Below are positions 53,549 to 62,783 of a DNA stretch of 64,000 nt, piece by piece. Source of the stretch: Thioalkalivibrio sp. ALJ16 (lineage in GTDB: Bacteria; Pseudomonadota; Gammaproteobacteria; Ectothiorhodospirales; Ectothiorhodospiraceae); contig NZ_KB898048.1 in NCBI RefSeq assembly GCF_000377345.1, positions 1-64,000 of the forward strand, given 5' to 3'. A program made the position numbers and the translations under genes. A model generated the notes under the pieces. That model searched no databases. It was not told the origin of the DNA and saw nothing but the letters and a program-made list of their open reading frames with translations. Every line of letters begins with the position of its first letter. Within the stretch, counting starts at the first letter, position 1.

Positions 53549-53867
53549 ACGCCGGATGCGCTCAGCCGATGCCTGTGGCGCGCTGCTCCGGGCGGATCCA
53601 GGCGAGGATGTGGGTGGTTCCCTTGCCGGTGACGCCGGCCGCTGGTGGCGAAGTCGTCCAGCAGCAGACAGGGGACGAGCGGCGTGGCTGTCGGCATCGG
53701 TGGTCCTGGGCGGTGGGATCCGGCAAGGAGTTTATCGCGGCGGATGATGACGGGCGAATGTGTGCGGGGCGGCATCCCGAGCGGGGCGCTTGTGGCGGTG
53801 ATGGCTTGCAGCGGTGGCGGGCATTCGGCAGTCTTCGTCGCCTGTCTTTTCGTTTGGAGTGAGTCCA
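53549..53867. other. Divergent intergenic region with a possible small coupled ORF
   Basis: About 320 bases between the GGDEF gene and recQ. On the minus strand a 50-codon frame from ATG 53697 (MPTATPLVPCLLLDDFATSG) ends at a TGA that overlaps the GGDEF ATG (ATGA). It could be a leader peptide, but Arg/Pro/His-rich codon use argues against it. Another minus frame carries a coherent-looking VTGKGTTHILAWIRPEQ segment without a start. I see no confident gene. Confidence 0.35.
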
Positions 53868-55757
53868 TTGGAACCCTCGGGTCTTGCGGCTGGAGAGGCG
53901 CAGGGAAGCGCTCCGGCGGCGGCGCCACTGGAGATCCTGCGCGAGACCTTCGGCTACACGGAATTTCGCGGCCAGCAGCAGGCCATCGTCGAGCATGTGA
54001 CCGCGGGTGGCGACGCCGTGGTGCTGATGCCCACCGGCGGCGGCAAGTCGCTGTGCTACCAGATCCCCGCGCTGGCGCGGCGCGGGTGCGGCATCGTGAT
54101 CTCGCCGCTGATCGCGCTGATGCAGGATCAGGTGGCGGCCCTGCGCCAGAACGGCGTGGCCGCCGCCAGTCTGGATTCCGGCCAGAAGGCGGACGAGGCC
54201 CGCTCCGTGCTGGCCGCGCTGCATGCGGGCGAACTGGATCTGCTGTACATGTCGCCGGAGCGCCTGTTCGCCGCGGGCATGCTGGAGCGTCTGGAGGGCA
54301 TCGAGCTGGCGCTGTTCGCCATCGACGAGGCCCACTGTGTCTCGCAATGGGGGCATGACTTCCGCCCGGAATACAGCCAGCTGGCGGTGCTGGCCGAGCG
54401 TTTCCCGCAGGTGCCGCGCCTCGCCCTGACCGCAACCGCGGACGGGCCCACCCGCCAGGAGATCCGCGAGCGGCTGCGCCTGGAGCAGGCCCGTGCCTTT
54501 GTCAGTTCGTTCGATCGCCCCAACATCCGCTACCGCATCGCCCAGGCCGACGGGGGGCGCGGAGGTTCCGCACGCGACCGGCTGCTGCGGTTTATCCGCG
54601 AGGAACACGCGGGCGAGGCCGGCATCGTCTATTGCCTGTCGCGCAAGAAGGTCGAGGCGGTGGCCGAGTGGCTGGCGGAGCAGGGCATTACCGCGCTGCC
54701 CTATCACGCGGGGCTGCCGGCGGCGACCCGCTCGGAGAACCAGACCCGGTTCCTGCGCGAGGAGGGCGTGGTGATGGTGGCGACCATCGCCTTCGGCATG
54801 GGGATCGACAAGCCGAACGTGCGCTTCGTGGCTCACCTGAACCTGCCCAAGAGCCTGGAGGGCTACTATCAGGAGACCGGCCGCGCCGGGCGCGACGGCC
54901 TGCCTGCGAATGCCTGGATGGTCTACGGCCTGCAGGATGTGGTCACTTTGCGCCAGATGCTGGAGGGCTCGCAGGCCGGCGCCGAGCGCCAGCGCATCGA
55001 GCAGCAAAAGCTGGAGGCGATGCTCGGGTTCTGCGAGATCACCAGTTGCCGGCGCCAGGCCCTGCTCGCCTATTTCGACGAGCGCATGCCCGAGCCCTGT
55101 GGGACCTGCGACAACTGCATGGAGCCACCGGCCACCTGGGATGCCAGTGTCCCGGTGCAGAAACTCCTGTCCTGCATCTACCGCACCGGCGAGCGCTTCG
55201 GCGCGGGGCATGTGATCGACGTGCTGCGCGGCTCCGCGAGCGAACGCCTGAGCCGCCTGGGTCACGACCGCCTGAGCACCTTCGGCATCGGCAAGGAACT
55301 GGACAAGGCCCAGTGGCGCGGCGTGGTGCGTCAGCTGCTCGCCCGCGGCCTGTTGCGCCTGGACGAGGAAGGCTACGGCGGGTTGAAGCTGGACCCGGCC
55401 TGTCGTCCGGTGCTGCGCGGCGAGGAGTCGATCCACCTGCGCGAGGAGGTGGCGCGCCCGGAACGCGAGGCGCGCGCGGCGCGGCCGGCCCGCCGCGACA
55501 CTGCGCGCAGTGTCGCGGCGATGGACAGCGAGGACCGCGCGCTGTGGGAGGTGCTGCGTTCACTGCGCACGGAACTGGCGCGGGACCAGGGGGTGCCGCC
55601 CTATGTGATTTTCAGCGACGCGACGCTGCTGGAGATGGTCGCTTCCGCCCCGCGCACCCGCGACGAGATGGCCGGGATCTCGGGTGTGGGGCAGCACAAG
55701 CTGGAGCGTTACGGAGACGCCTTTATCCGGGCCATAGCCGGGCATTTCGGGCTATAG
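53868..55757 (+). CDS. recQ: ATP-dependent DNA helicase RecQ
   Basis: A 629-residue 3'-5' helicase for recombination and replication repair. Helicase motifs are [55 protein letters not shown], and [13 protein letters not shown]. The RecQ-specific zinc domain is [12 protein letters not shown]...CGTCDNCM, and an HRDC domain ends the protein. Start: TTG 53868 with GGAG nine bases upstream seems best; GTG 53859 is an alternative. DUF3581 gene follows 43 bases later. Confidence 0.95.
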   Translation: MEPSGLAAGEAQGSAPAAAPLEILRETFGYTEFRGQQQAIVEHVTAGGDAVVLMPTGGGKSLCYQIPALARRGCGIVISPLIALMQDQVAALRQNGVAAASLDSGQKADEARSVLAALHAGELDLLYMSPERLFAAGMLERLEGIELALFAIDEAHCVSQWGHDFRPEYSQLAVLAERFPQVPRLALTATADGPTRQEIRERLRLEQARAFVSSFDRPNIRYRIAQADGGRGGSARDRLLRFIREEHAGEAGIVYCLSRKKVEAVAEWLAEQGITALPYHAGLPAATRSENQTRFLREEGVVMVATIAFGMGIDKPNVRFVAHLNLPKSLEGYYQETGRAGRDGLPANAWMVYGLQDVVTLRQMLEGSQAGAERQRIEQQKLEAMLGFCEITSCRRQALLAYFDERMPEPCGTCDNCMEPPATWDASVPVQKLLSCIYRTGERFGAGHVIDVLRGSASERLSRLGHDRLSTFGIGKELDKAQWRGVVRQLLARGLLRLDEEGYGGLKLDPACRPVLRGEESIHLREEVARPEREARAARPARRDTARSVAAMDSEDRALWEVLRSLRTELARDQGVPPYVIFSDATLLEMVASAPRTRDEMAGISGVGQHKLERYGDAFIRAIAGHFGL

Positions 55758-55800
55758 TGATCGCAAAAATCAGAACGAACGATAACGTCGGGGAGACCGC

Positions 55801-56556
55801 GTGACCGAAAAAAGCTTCCTTGAGGATTTCTACCGTATTCGCGACGGTCAGCGGGTGGTGACCCCGGAGCAGGGCAGTGACTTTGCCAAGACGCTTGCCG
55901 GCGATTTCAACCCGATCCACGATGCCGACAACCGCCGTTTCTGCGTGCCGGGGGATCTCCTGTTCGCCCTGGTGCTGGAGACCTACGGCGCCAGCGCGAA
56001 CATGCACTTTCGCTTCACCGGCATGGTGGGCGGGAATGTGCCCCTGGTGTTCCCGGAGGCCCCGGGCGCGGCATTCGCGATCACCGATGATCACGGCAAG
56101 AGCGTGATCGAGGTCGAGCGCTCCGGCGCGGTGATCGACGAGCCCAGCGCGATCGAATCCCTGATCCGCAGTTATGTGAGCTTCTCCGGGCAGAACTTCC
56201 CGCACGTGCTGGTGCCGCTGATGGAGGAGCACGGTGTGATGGTGAATCCCAAGCGCCCGCTGGTGATGTACGAGCGCATGGGGTTCCGCCTGCCCGAGCC
56301 GCTGGCCGCCAGCGCCGGGGTGCCGGAGCCGCGCCTGAAGGACGCGGTGATGACGGTCAACGGCAAGCGCGGCGAGATCCGCCTGGACTACGAGCTGGTG
56401 ATCGATCAGTCCGTGGTCGCCGATGGCAGCAAGCACCTGGTGCTGAGCGGTCTGCGCCCGTTCGATGCCGCCGACGTCGAGCAACTCGTCGCCGACTACG
56501 AAAGCTGGAAGGCCGCCTACTTCAATCAGCCCGCCGGGACCCGCGCCCACGCCTGA
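55801..56556 (+). CDS. DUF3581 family protein
   Basis: A 251-residue protein of a gammaproteobacterial family of unknown function (DUF3581). The N-terminal AKTLAGDFNPIHDADNRRFCVPGDLLFALVLETYG resembles the hydratase motif of MaoC/hotdog proteins (DFNPIH), so an acyl-thioester role is conceivable. Cytoplasmic, no signal peptide. It starts with GTG preceded by GGGGAG. It follows recQ on the same strand. Confidence 0.87.
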   Translation: MTEKSFLEDFYRIRDGQRVVTPEQGSDFAKTLAGDFNPIHDADNRRFCVPGDLLFALVLETYGASANMHFRFTGMVGGNVPLVFPEAPGAAFAITDDHGKSVIEVERSGAVIDEPSAIESLIRSYVSFSGQNFPHVLVPLMEEHGVMVNPKRPLVMYERMGFRLPEPLAASAGVPEPRLKDAVMTVNGKRGEIRLDYELVIDQSVVADGSKHLVLSGLRPFDAADVEQLVADYESWKAAYFNQPAGTRAHA

Positions 56557-56876
56557 GCTTCTGTATTCACCACGAAGCGCACGAAGGCACGAAGAAATTC
56601 AAGGGCGGCTTGACCACAGAGGGCACAGAGATCACGGAGAAGGTCGCAAGGCTTTTTCAGATGCGTTGCGTGTCAGGGGAATAGGAGGCACAGGCACCAC
56701 GAAGCGTGCGAAGGCAGAAGAATTTCGGTTCACCTGAACAACGCGAGCCACTATCAATATTCGTATCTAGCCCCGTCCCCCCTTTGTTTTCTCCGTGACC
56801 TCTGTGTCCTCCGTGGTGAACCTGCTCTTGACCTGGCCCTTCTTCGTGCCTTCGTGTGCTTCGTGGTGAAAGAAAG
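56557..56876. repeat. Second inverted pair of dispersed repeats between convergent genes
   Basis: No gene is seen. A plus-orientation unit lies at 56566-56641 and a minus-orientation unit at 56787-56870, with an extra degraded half-unit at 56693-56735. The blocks match those near 49.9-50.2 kb closely: CACCACGAAGC, GCACGAAG and, further on, the CACAGAG/CACGGAG series. Again the pair sits between converging genes (DUF3581 and psd). Confidence 0.9.
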
Positions 56877-57731
56877 TCAGTAGAACTGGCCGAGTGCGGA
56901 GCGGACCCGGACCTCGGTCTCGGGCGTCAGGTGGTCGGCGAGCTTCAGCGGGTGGTCCGGCAGGAGCAGCACCACCGAGGAACCGAGGTTGAAGCGGCCC
57001 ATCTCGGCCCCGCGCTCCAGGGTGATATCGCGGTCCGGATACTCGCTTACGCTGAGTTCGCGCCCCCGCGGCGGGGTCACCTCGCCGGCCCACACGGTTT
57101 CGATGGATCCTACGTTCTGTGCGCCGATCAGGGCCATGGCCATCGGGCCGACGGGTGTGTCGAAACAGGCCACGACGCGTTCGTTGCGCGCGTACAGCCG
57201 GGGTACGTGGCGCACGATGCGCGGGGCCACTGAGAACAGCCGCCCGGGCACGTGAATCATGTGCGTGAGCGTGCCGGTCAGCGGCATGTGCAGCCGGTGG
57301 TAGTGGCGCGGGGACAGGTACAAGGTCACGAAGTGACCGTGCCGGAAGGCCTCCGCCAGATCGTCCTCGCCACCCAGCAGCTCGCGTACCGTGTAGTGAT
57401 GGCCCTTGGCCTGGAAGATCTGGCCGGCCTCGATACGGCCGGCCGCGCTGACGCGCGAGTCGGCAGGACTGACCACCGTGTTGGTATCCCCCTCCAGCGG
57501 CCGCGCATCCTCGCGCAGGGCGCGGGTGAACAGCGCGTTGAAGCTGGCATAGGCCGCGAGGTCCGGCTCGGCGGCCTCGTCCAGGTTCAGGCCGAAGCGG
57601 CGCACGAAGGCGCGCAGCAGGGGCTGCAGGCGCGGCGACTCGATGCGCGCCAGCCAGTGCACGCCGCGCGAAAGGGCATGCTGGGGCAGCAGGTATGACA
57701 GGCGCGCGAGCCAGGGGTCGATCTTGCTCAT
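56877..57731 (-). CDS. psd: Phosphatidylserine decarboxylase proenzyme
   Basis: A 284-residue classical Psd making phosphatidylethanolamine from phosphatidylserine at the inner membrane. The self-cleavage motif LGSS is at 249-252, intact, so a pyruvoyl alpha chain can form at the Ser after LG. The Asp and His of the charge-relay motifs are in VSPADSRVSA and SPRHYHRLHMPLTG. Start ATG 57731 gives MSKIDPWLARLSYLLP. It is divergent from prmB. It works with pssA at 44 kb. Confidence 0.96.
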   Translation of the reverse strand: MSKIDPWLARLSYLLPQHALSRGVHWLARIESPRLQPLLRAFVRRFGLNLDEAAEPDLAAYASFNALFTRALREDARPLEGDTNTVVSPADSRVSAAGRIEAGQIFQAKGHHYTVRELLGGEDDLAEAFRHGHFVTLYLSPRHYHRLHMPLTGTLTHMIHVPGRLFSVAPRIVRHVPRLYARNERVVACFDTPVGPMAMALIGAQNVGSIETVWAGEVTPPRGRELSVSEYPDRDITLERGAEMGRFNLGSSVVLLLPDHPLKLADHLTPETEVRVRSALGQFY

Positions 57732-57815
57732 GTGGTGTCCGATGGGGTGGGTGGCGTACAGGCCGGTTTCGAGGCGGTATGATGACCGCCCTCGCACGTA
57801 ACGGAAAGACCGGGC

Positions 57816-58709
57816 ATGGATTCCACCACCGGATTGCGCAGCCTGCGCGACTTCATTCGCTTCGGCGCCAGTCAGTTTCGCGCGGCCGGCCTGAGCTTCG
57901 GGCATGGTACCGACAACGCCTTCGACGAGGCCGCCTGGCTGGTGCTGCACACCCTGCATCTGCCGCTGGACCTGCCCGAGTCCTGGTGGGATGCCCGCCT
58001 GAGCGAGGTCGAGCGCACGCGGGTAGTGGCGGTGCTGCGCGAGCGGGTCGCCACGCGCAAGCCCGCGGCCTACCTGACCCGCGAGGCCTGGTTCGCCGGG
58101 TTGCCGTTCTATGTCGACGAGCGCGTGCTGGTGCCGCGCTCGCCGCTGGCGGAGTTGATCGCGCAGGGCTTCGAGCCCTGGGTCGACCCCGAGACCGTGA
58201 CCCGCGCGCTGGATCTGTGCACCGGGGGCGGGTGCATCGGGATCGCGATGGCTCTGGCGCTGCCGCAGGCGCGGGTGGACCTGGCGGATGTGTCGACGGA
58301 TGCGCTGGCGGTGGCGGGGATCAACATCGAGCGCCACCGGGTGGGCGAACAGGTGCGCGCCCTGCAGTCCGACGTGTTCGACGGCCTGGAACCCGGGGAT
58401 CGCTACGACCTGATGGTGTCCAACCCGCCCTACGTGGATGCCGAGGATATGGCGGGCCTGCCGGACGAATACCGTCACGAACCCGTGCTGGGGCTGGCCG
58501 CTGGCGGCGACGGGCTGGATACCGTGCGCCGCATCCTGGCCGGGGCCCGCGAACACCTGACGGAAGACGGCGTGCTGATCGTCGAGGTTGGCAACAGCCA
58601 GGCCGCGGTGGAGGCGGCCTTCCCGGAGCTGCCGCTGATCTGGCTGGAGTTCGAGGCCGGCGGGCACGGGGTGTTCCTGGTTCACGCCCGCGACCTGCCC
58701 GGTGCCTGA
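57816..58709 (+). CDS. prmB: Ribosomal protein uL3 glutamine methyltransferase PrmB
   Basis: A 297-residue SAM-dependent methyltransferase that methylates Gln of ribosomal protein L3. The SAM motif is [16 protein letters not shown] and the Gln-binding motif is [10 protein letters not shown]. The N-terminal helical domain with [23 protein letters not shown] is PrmB-like; HemK/PrmC would usually lie next to prfA. It is divergent from psd. Confidence 0.92.
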   Translation: MDSTTGLRSLRDFIRFGASQFRAAGLSFGHGTDNAFDEAAWLVLHTLHLPLDLPESWWDARLSEVERTRVVAVLRERVATRKPAAYLTREAWFAGLPFYVDERVLVPRSPLAELIAQGFEPWVDPETVTRALDLCTGGGCIGIAMALALPQARVDLADVSTDALAVAGINIERHRVGEQVRALQSDVFDGLEPGDRYDLMVSNPPYVDAEDMAGLPDEYRHEPVLGLAAGGDGLDTVRRILAGAREHLTEDGVLIVEVGNSQAAVEAAFPELPLIWLEFEAGGHGVFLVHARDLPGA

Positions 58710-58784
58710 AGCGCCGGGGCGGCGTTCGAAAACCTGCCGCATGGCCCTGTAAACGCCACGGGTGGCGATGCATACTGCGGGGCT

Positions 58785-59828
58785 ATGGAATCACGTCTTG
58801 TGGATATGCAAAGTCGGTCCGAGGAGGAGCGGGCCGAGGTCAGCCTGCGTCCGAAACGCCTCGCGGACTATACCGGTCAGCCGCGCGTGGTCGAGCAGCT
58901 GGGGCTGTTCATCGAGGCCGCGCGCGGGCGTGACGAGGCCCTGGACCACACCCTGGTCGCCGGCCCGCCCGGGCTTGGCAAGACCACACTGGCGCACATC
59001 GTCGCCAACGAGCTGGGCGTGGGTCTGCGCCAGACCTCCGGCCCGGTGCTGGAGCGCGCCGGCGACCTCGCCGCCATCCTGACCGCGCTGGAACCACGCG
59101 ATGTCCTGTTCGTCGACGAGATCCACCGCTTGCCGACCGTGGTGGAAGAGGTCCTGTACCCGGCCCTGGAGGACGGCCAGCTGGACATCGTGATTGGCGA
59201 GGGCCCGGCGGCGCGCTCGATCAAGGTGGACCTGCCGCCGTTCACACTGGTGGGCGCGACCACGCGCGCGGGCCTGCTGTCGGCTCCGTTACGTGACCGG
59301 TTCGGTATCGTGCAACGTCTCGATCATTACACTGTCACCGATCTGGCGCATATTGTGGATCGTGCCGCGGGCCTGCTCGGGGTGGGGATCGAGCCCGAGG
59401 GTGCGACGGAGATCGCCCGCCGCGGACGCGGCACCCCGCGTCTGGCCAATCGCCTGCTGCGACGGGTGCGCGACTTTGCCCAGGTGCGGGCGAACGGTGT
59501 GGTCACCCACGAGGTCGCCGCCCAGGCCCTGGACCTGCTGGCGATCGACGCCTCCGGGCTGGATGCCCAGGACCGGCGGCTGCTCGAGGTGCTGGTGGAG
59601 AAATTCGACGGGGGGCCGGTGGGCGTGGAGAGCCTCGCCACGGCCATGAACGAGGATCGCGGCACGCTGGAGGATGTGGTCGAACCGTTTCTGATTCAGC
59701 AGGGCTACCTGCAGCGGACCCCGCGCGGGCGGCAGGCGACCCGGCGCACGCTGGCCATGTTCGGCCTGACGCGCGCGGAGGAAGGCGACCTGCTGACACC
59801 GACCGCCGGAGGGCCGCCGCCCTTATGA
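58785..59828 (+). CDS. ruvB: Holliday junction branch-migration ATPase RuvB
   Basis: A 347-residue AAA+ motor that drives Holliday junction migration with RuvA. Walker [14 protein letters not shown], Walker [20 protein letters not shown] (sensor) and the C-terminal winged helix are present. ruvC and ruvA are not found upstream, where prmB lies instead, so ruvB is separated from its usual partners or they are elsewhere. Its stop overlaps the ybgC start (ATGA). Confidence 0.97.
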   Translation: MESRLVDMQSRSEEERAEVSLRPKRLADYTGQPRVVEQLGLFIEAARGRDEALDHTLVAGPPGLGKTTLAHIVANELGVGLRQTSGPVLERAGDLAAILTALEPRDVLFVDEIHRLPTVVEEVLYPALEDGQLDIVIGEGPAARSIKVDLPPFTLVGATTRAGLLSAPLRDRFGIVQRLDHYTVTDLAHIVDRAAGLLGVGIEPEGATEIARRGRGTPRLANRLLRRVRDFAQVRANGVVTHEVAAQALDLLAIDASGLDAQDRRLLEVLVEKFDGGPVGVESLATAMNEDRGTLEDVVEPFLIQQGYLQRTPRGRQATRRTLAMFGLTRAEEGDLLTPTAGGPPPL

Positions 59829-60244
59829 CGACGCCATTCCAGTGGCCGGTACGGGTCTACTACGAGGACACCGATGCCGGCGGCGTGGTGTACCACGCCA
59901 ATTACCTTCGGTTCATGGAGCGCGCGCGTACCGAATGGCTGCGCGCGGTGGGCTTCGAGCAGGACCAGCTGCGCGCGGAATATGGAATTGTGTTCGCCGT
60001 GCGGCGTCTGGCTGTGGAGATGCAGCGGCCCGCGCACTTTAATGATGCGCTGGTCGCCACCTGCCGGGTCGCGCGCATGCGTCGGGCCAGCATCGAGTTT
60101 GAACAGGAAGTACGACGGGATACGACGGTCCTGGTGACCGCCCAGGTCGGCATCGCCTGTGTGGACGTGGCGCGGCTGGTGCCGGCGGCGATACCCGACG
60201 CGGTCGTGCGCGCCCTGCGCGCGGTGGCAGGAACAACGGCATAA
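59825..60244 (+). CDS. ybgC: Acyl-CoA thioesterase YbgC (Tol-Pal operon)
   Basis: A 139-residue hotdog thioesterase linked to the Tol-Pal system. The active-site motif is [29 protein letters not shown]. YbgC proteins hydrolyse acyl-CoA or acyl-ACP and interact with phospholipid synthesis. It overlaps ruvB by four bases and precedes tolQ by 14. Confidence 0.95.
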   Translation: MTTPFQWPVRVYYEDTDAGGVVYHANYLRFMERARTEWLRAVGFEQDQLRAEYGIVFAVRRLAVEMQRPAHFNDALVATCRVARMRRASIEFEQEVRRDTTVLVTAQVGIACVDVARLVPAAIPDAVVRALRAVAGTTA

Positions 60245-60258
60245 CGGGAGATGGACAA

Positions 60259-60951
60259 GTGACAGTCGACTTTTCGATGTACCAGCTGATCATGGACGCC
60301 AGTCTGATCGTGCAGCTGGTCATGGTGATCCTGGTGATCGCATCGGTGCTCTCCTGGCTGGTGATCATCATCAAGGCACGGTCCCTGAACGCGGCCCACC
60401 GCGCCAGCGACGAATTCGAGGAGCGCTTCTGGTCCGGCGCGGACCTGTCGCACCTGTACGAGGGCGTGCGCCGCAAGTCCGAGATGTCGGGGATGGAGCA
60501 TGTGTTCTCCTCCGGCTTCAAGGAGTTCCTGCGCGCGCGCCAGCACGCGATGGCGGCCGGCGAACCCGCCCACCGCGCGATGCGCGTCGCCATCGCCCGC
60601 GAGACCGACGAGATGGAGCGCTATCTGCAGTTTTTGGCCACGGTCGGTTCCACCAGCCCGTACATCGGTCTGTTCGGGACGGTGTGGGGCATTATGCATG
60701 CGTTTCTTGGTCTGTCCGGTGTGCAGCAGGCCACCCTGGCCATGGTGGCGCCGGGGATCGCCGAGGCCCTGATCGCGACCGCGCTGGGCCTGTTCGCGGC
60801 GATCCCGGCGGTGATCGCCTACAACCGCTTTGCCGGGGATGTCGACCGGATTGCCTCGCGGCTGGAGAACTTCAGCGACGAGTTCGTGGCCCTGCTGAAC
60901 CGTCAGGGTGCGGGCAAGCCGGCCGAGGGCGCCGCCGGGGCACCGGCCTGA
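60259..60951 (+). CDS. tolQ: TolQ, proton-channel subunit
   Basis: A 230-residue inner-membrane protein of the Tol-Pal energy-transducing complex. Three membrane helices occur: near residues 12-35, a second pair around 133-155 (SPYIGLFGTVWGIMHAFLGLS) and 165-195. It couples proton flow to TolA with TolR. Start is GTG 60259 with GGGAG upstream. tolR starts 3 bases after the stop. Confidence 0.96.
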   Translation: MTVDFSMYQLIMDASLIVQLVMVILVIASVLSWLVIIIKARSLNAAHRASDEFEERFWSGADLSHLYEGVRRKSEMSGMEHVFSSGFKEFLRARQHAMAAGEPAHRAMRVAIARETDEMERYLQFLATVGSTSPYIGLFGTVWGIMHAFLGLSGVQQATLAMVAPGIAEALIATALGLFAAIPAVIAYNRFAGDVDRIASRLENFSDEFVALLNRQGAGKPAEGAAGAPA

Positions 60952-60954
60952 ACC

Positions 60955-61401
60955 ATGGCCGAGTCGCGTCGCAACAGCCGCCGCCTGCGGCGGCCCATGT
61001 CGCAGATCAACGTCGTGCCGTTCATCGACGTGATGCTGGTTCTGCTGATCATCTTCATGATCACGGCCCCGATGCTGCAGCAGGGCGTGGAGGTCGATCT
61101 GCCGGAGGCCGATGCCGAGGCCATGGACGAGGATCCTTCTGCAGCCGAGCCGCTGGTGGTCACCGTGGATGCCTCCGGGGCCATGAGCCTGAACCAGGGC
61201 CCCTATGTGAACGAGCCGCTGGCGCCGCAGGAGATGACCGAGATCGTGCGCGAATTCCTCGCCGAGAACCCGGGCACCCAGACCTTTGTGCGCGGGGACC
61301 GCAACGTGGACTATGGCCGCGTGATCGATGCCATGGTGGCCCTGCAGCGCGCGGGTGGCGGCCGGGTCGGGTTGATCACCGAGCCGCCGCGCGACAACTA
61401 G
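60955..61401 (+). CDS. tolR: TolR, Tol-Pal inner-membrane subunit
   Basis: A 148-residue ExbD-like protein. One N-terminal helix carries the proton-path Asp in INVVPFIDVMLVLLIIFMI, then the periplasmic domain binds peptidoglycan. Its TAG stop codon (61399-61401) ends at the first bases of the miniature inverted-repeat element, so the insertion left the reading frame intact. Confidence 0.96.
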   Translation: MAESRRNSRRLRRPMSQINVVPFIDVMLVLLIIFMITAPMLQQGVEVDLPEADAEAMDEDPSAAEPLVVTVDASGAMSLNQGPYVNEPLAPQEMTEIVREFLAENPGTQTFVRGDRNVDYGRVIDAMVALQRAGGGRVGLITEPPRDN

Positions 61402-61712
61402 GGAAACACTGATTCATGTCCACACTCGCGTTGGTACCCCAGGTTTTCCGAGGCAAGGCGCGTCGCGCAGTGGGTAGTGGTTCTACCCGCCCGTTTTTGA
61501 TGGGTTTGGGGCGCAACGCTGAATCGGGGAACCTGGGGCACCAACCCCGCAAGCCATTCAAAGCAGGGGCTCGGCCGCCCGTTGCTATCAAAAACGGGCG
61601 CGGGAACTGCGTTGCGCTTCCCTTGTGCAGAATGACTGCACGGCAGTCACCGCGCCTTGTTCGCACGCAAAAGCGACTCGAGCGCGAGCGTGGACATGAA
61701 TCAGTGTTTCCC
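61401..61712. mobile_element. Miniature inverted-repeat element between tolR and tolA
   Basis: A 312-bp element with 30-bp terminal inverted repeats (61401-61430 and 61683-61712, one mismatch; one more pair at 61400/61713). Inside are further inverted repeats: 61431-61449 with 61526-61544, 61489-61501 with 61587-61599 (perfect 13-mer), and a hairpin 61472-61488. It encodes no transposase; its open frames look non-coding. This is MITE structure. No clear target-site duplication is visible. Both ends, read outward, hold the codons for SVDMNQCFP, so either end can supply an ATG to a neighbouring gene. Confidence 0.85.
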
Positions 61713-62748
61713 TCGGACTGAGTTGAACGCCGTGTTCGAGCTCCTGCGCCGTCACCCCGTCAGCCTGCTCCTGGTCCTGCTCCTGCATGGCGTGCTGTTT
61801 GCCGCGCTGCTGCTGAATGTGAGCCTGGTCTCGCCGAGTGCCACCCGCGCTGCGGTGGAGATCAGCACACAGGAGGAGATCGAGGTGATCGACGCGGTCG
61901 CGGTGGATGCCGAGACCTTCGATCGTGTCGCGCACGAGCGCGAGGTGGCCGAGCAGGAACAGATCGCCGAGGCGTTGCGGGCGGAGGAAGAACGCCGTCG
62001 GGCCGAGGAGCAGGCGCGGCGCGAGGAAGAGCGGCGTCAGGCCGAGGAACAGCGCCGGCGCGAGGAAGAGGAACGTGCCCGCCAGGAGGCCCTGGAGGCG
62101 GCCGAGCAGGCCCGCCGCGAGGCCGAGGAAGAACGCCGGCGCGCACAGGAGGAGGCTGCGGCCGAGCGCGAGCGCATCCGCCAGGAACGCGAGGCGGCGG
62201 AACAGGCGCGGCGCGACGCCGAGGAGGCGCGCGAACGCGAGGAGGCGGAGCGGCGCGAGCGCGAGGCCGCGGAGCGTCAGGCGCGGGAAGAGGCGGAACG
62301 GCGCGAGCGCGAGGAGGCCGAACGCCGCGCGCAGGAAGAGGCGGAGCGCCGCGCCGAGCAGGAGCGCGAGCTGGAAGAGCAGCGCCGGCGCGAGGCGATG
62401 GAGCGCGAGCGCGAACGCATGGCCGAGGCGCAGGCGCGGCGCGAGGCCGCCGAGCGTCAGGCCCAGCTTGATGAGGAAAGGTCGGAGTATGCTGCCCAAC
62501 TGGAGCGTTTGCTGCGAGACCGTTGGCGCCGTGACACCGCTGATCGCACTCAGGAAGGTGGAGCAACTGTTTTTGTCCGCACGACAGAGGATGGTCGAGT
62601 GGTCAGCTATGAGGTGCGAAATTGTTCGGGTGACGAGCGTTTCTGTCGCTCTGTAGAGCAAACTATGGAACGCCTACCACGATTGCCGCGCCCACCTGAT
62701 GCGGAAATTGCCCGTTCAGGTATCTTGATCAACTTCCGGCCGAATTGA
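61696..62748 (+). CDS. tolA: TolA, Tol-Pal periplasm-spanning protein
   Basis: A 350-residue protein when started at ATG 61696. An N-terminal membrane helix (SLLLVLLLHGVLFAALLL) is followed by a long charged coiled coil of Ala, Glu and Arg repeats (about residues 75-265) and a C-terminal domain ending ILINFRPN. The only ATG near the start lies inside the right repeat of the miniature element; TTG 61723 and GTG 61732 are native alternatives (TELNAVFELLRRHP). The last 280 bases (about 62470-62750) are less GC-rich with different codons. The domain is the known target of colicins and filamentous phage in relatives. Confidence 0.92.
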   Translation: MNQCFPRTELNAVFELLRRHPVSLLLVLLLHGVLFAALLLNVSLVSPSATRAAVEISTQEEIEVIDAVAVDAETFDRVAHEREVAEQEQIAEALRAEEERRRAEEQARREEERRQAEEQRRREEEERARQEALEAAEQARREAEEERRRAQEEAAAERERIRQEREAAEQARRDAEEAREREEAERREREAAERQAREEAERREREEAERRAQEEAERRAEQERELEEQRRREAMERERERMAEAQARREAAERQAQLDEERSEYAAQLERLLRDRWRRDTADRTQEGGATVFVRTTEDGRVVSYEVRNCSGDERFCRSVEQTMERLPRLPRPPDAEIARSGILINFRPN

Positions 62749-62783
62749 TGGTCGGAATATCCTTCTGTGCCACGAGGTACACC

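Noticed and set aside
53545-53697. 50-codon frame overlapping the start of the GGDEF gene by ATGA
   Set aside because: Attractive coupling, but residue composition is Arg/Pro/His-rich like non-coding frames; kept only as a note in the intergenic entry.
61416-61721. 101-codon open frame spanning the miniature element
   Set aside because: It covers the inverted repeats end to end, its composition follows the palindromes and no ribosome site is seen; it looks like a by-product of the element.
62054-62460. Tandem DNA repeat or CRISPR-like array in the repetitive stretch
   Set aside because: It is the Ala/Glu/Arg coiled coil of TolA; no regularly spaced repeats with unique spacers. No CRISPR array was seen anywhere in the window.
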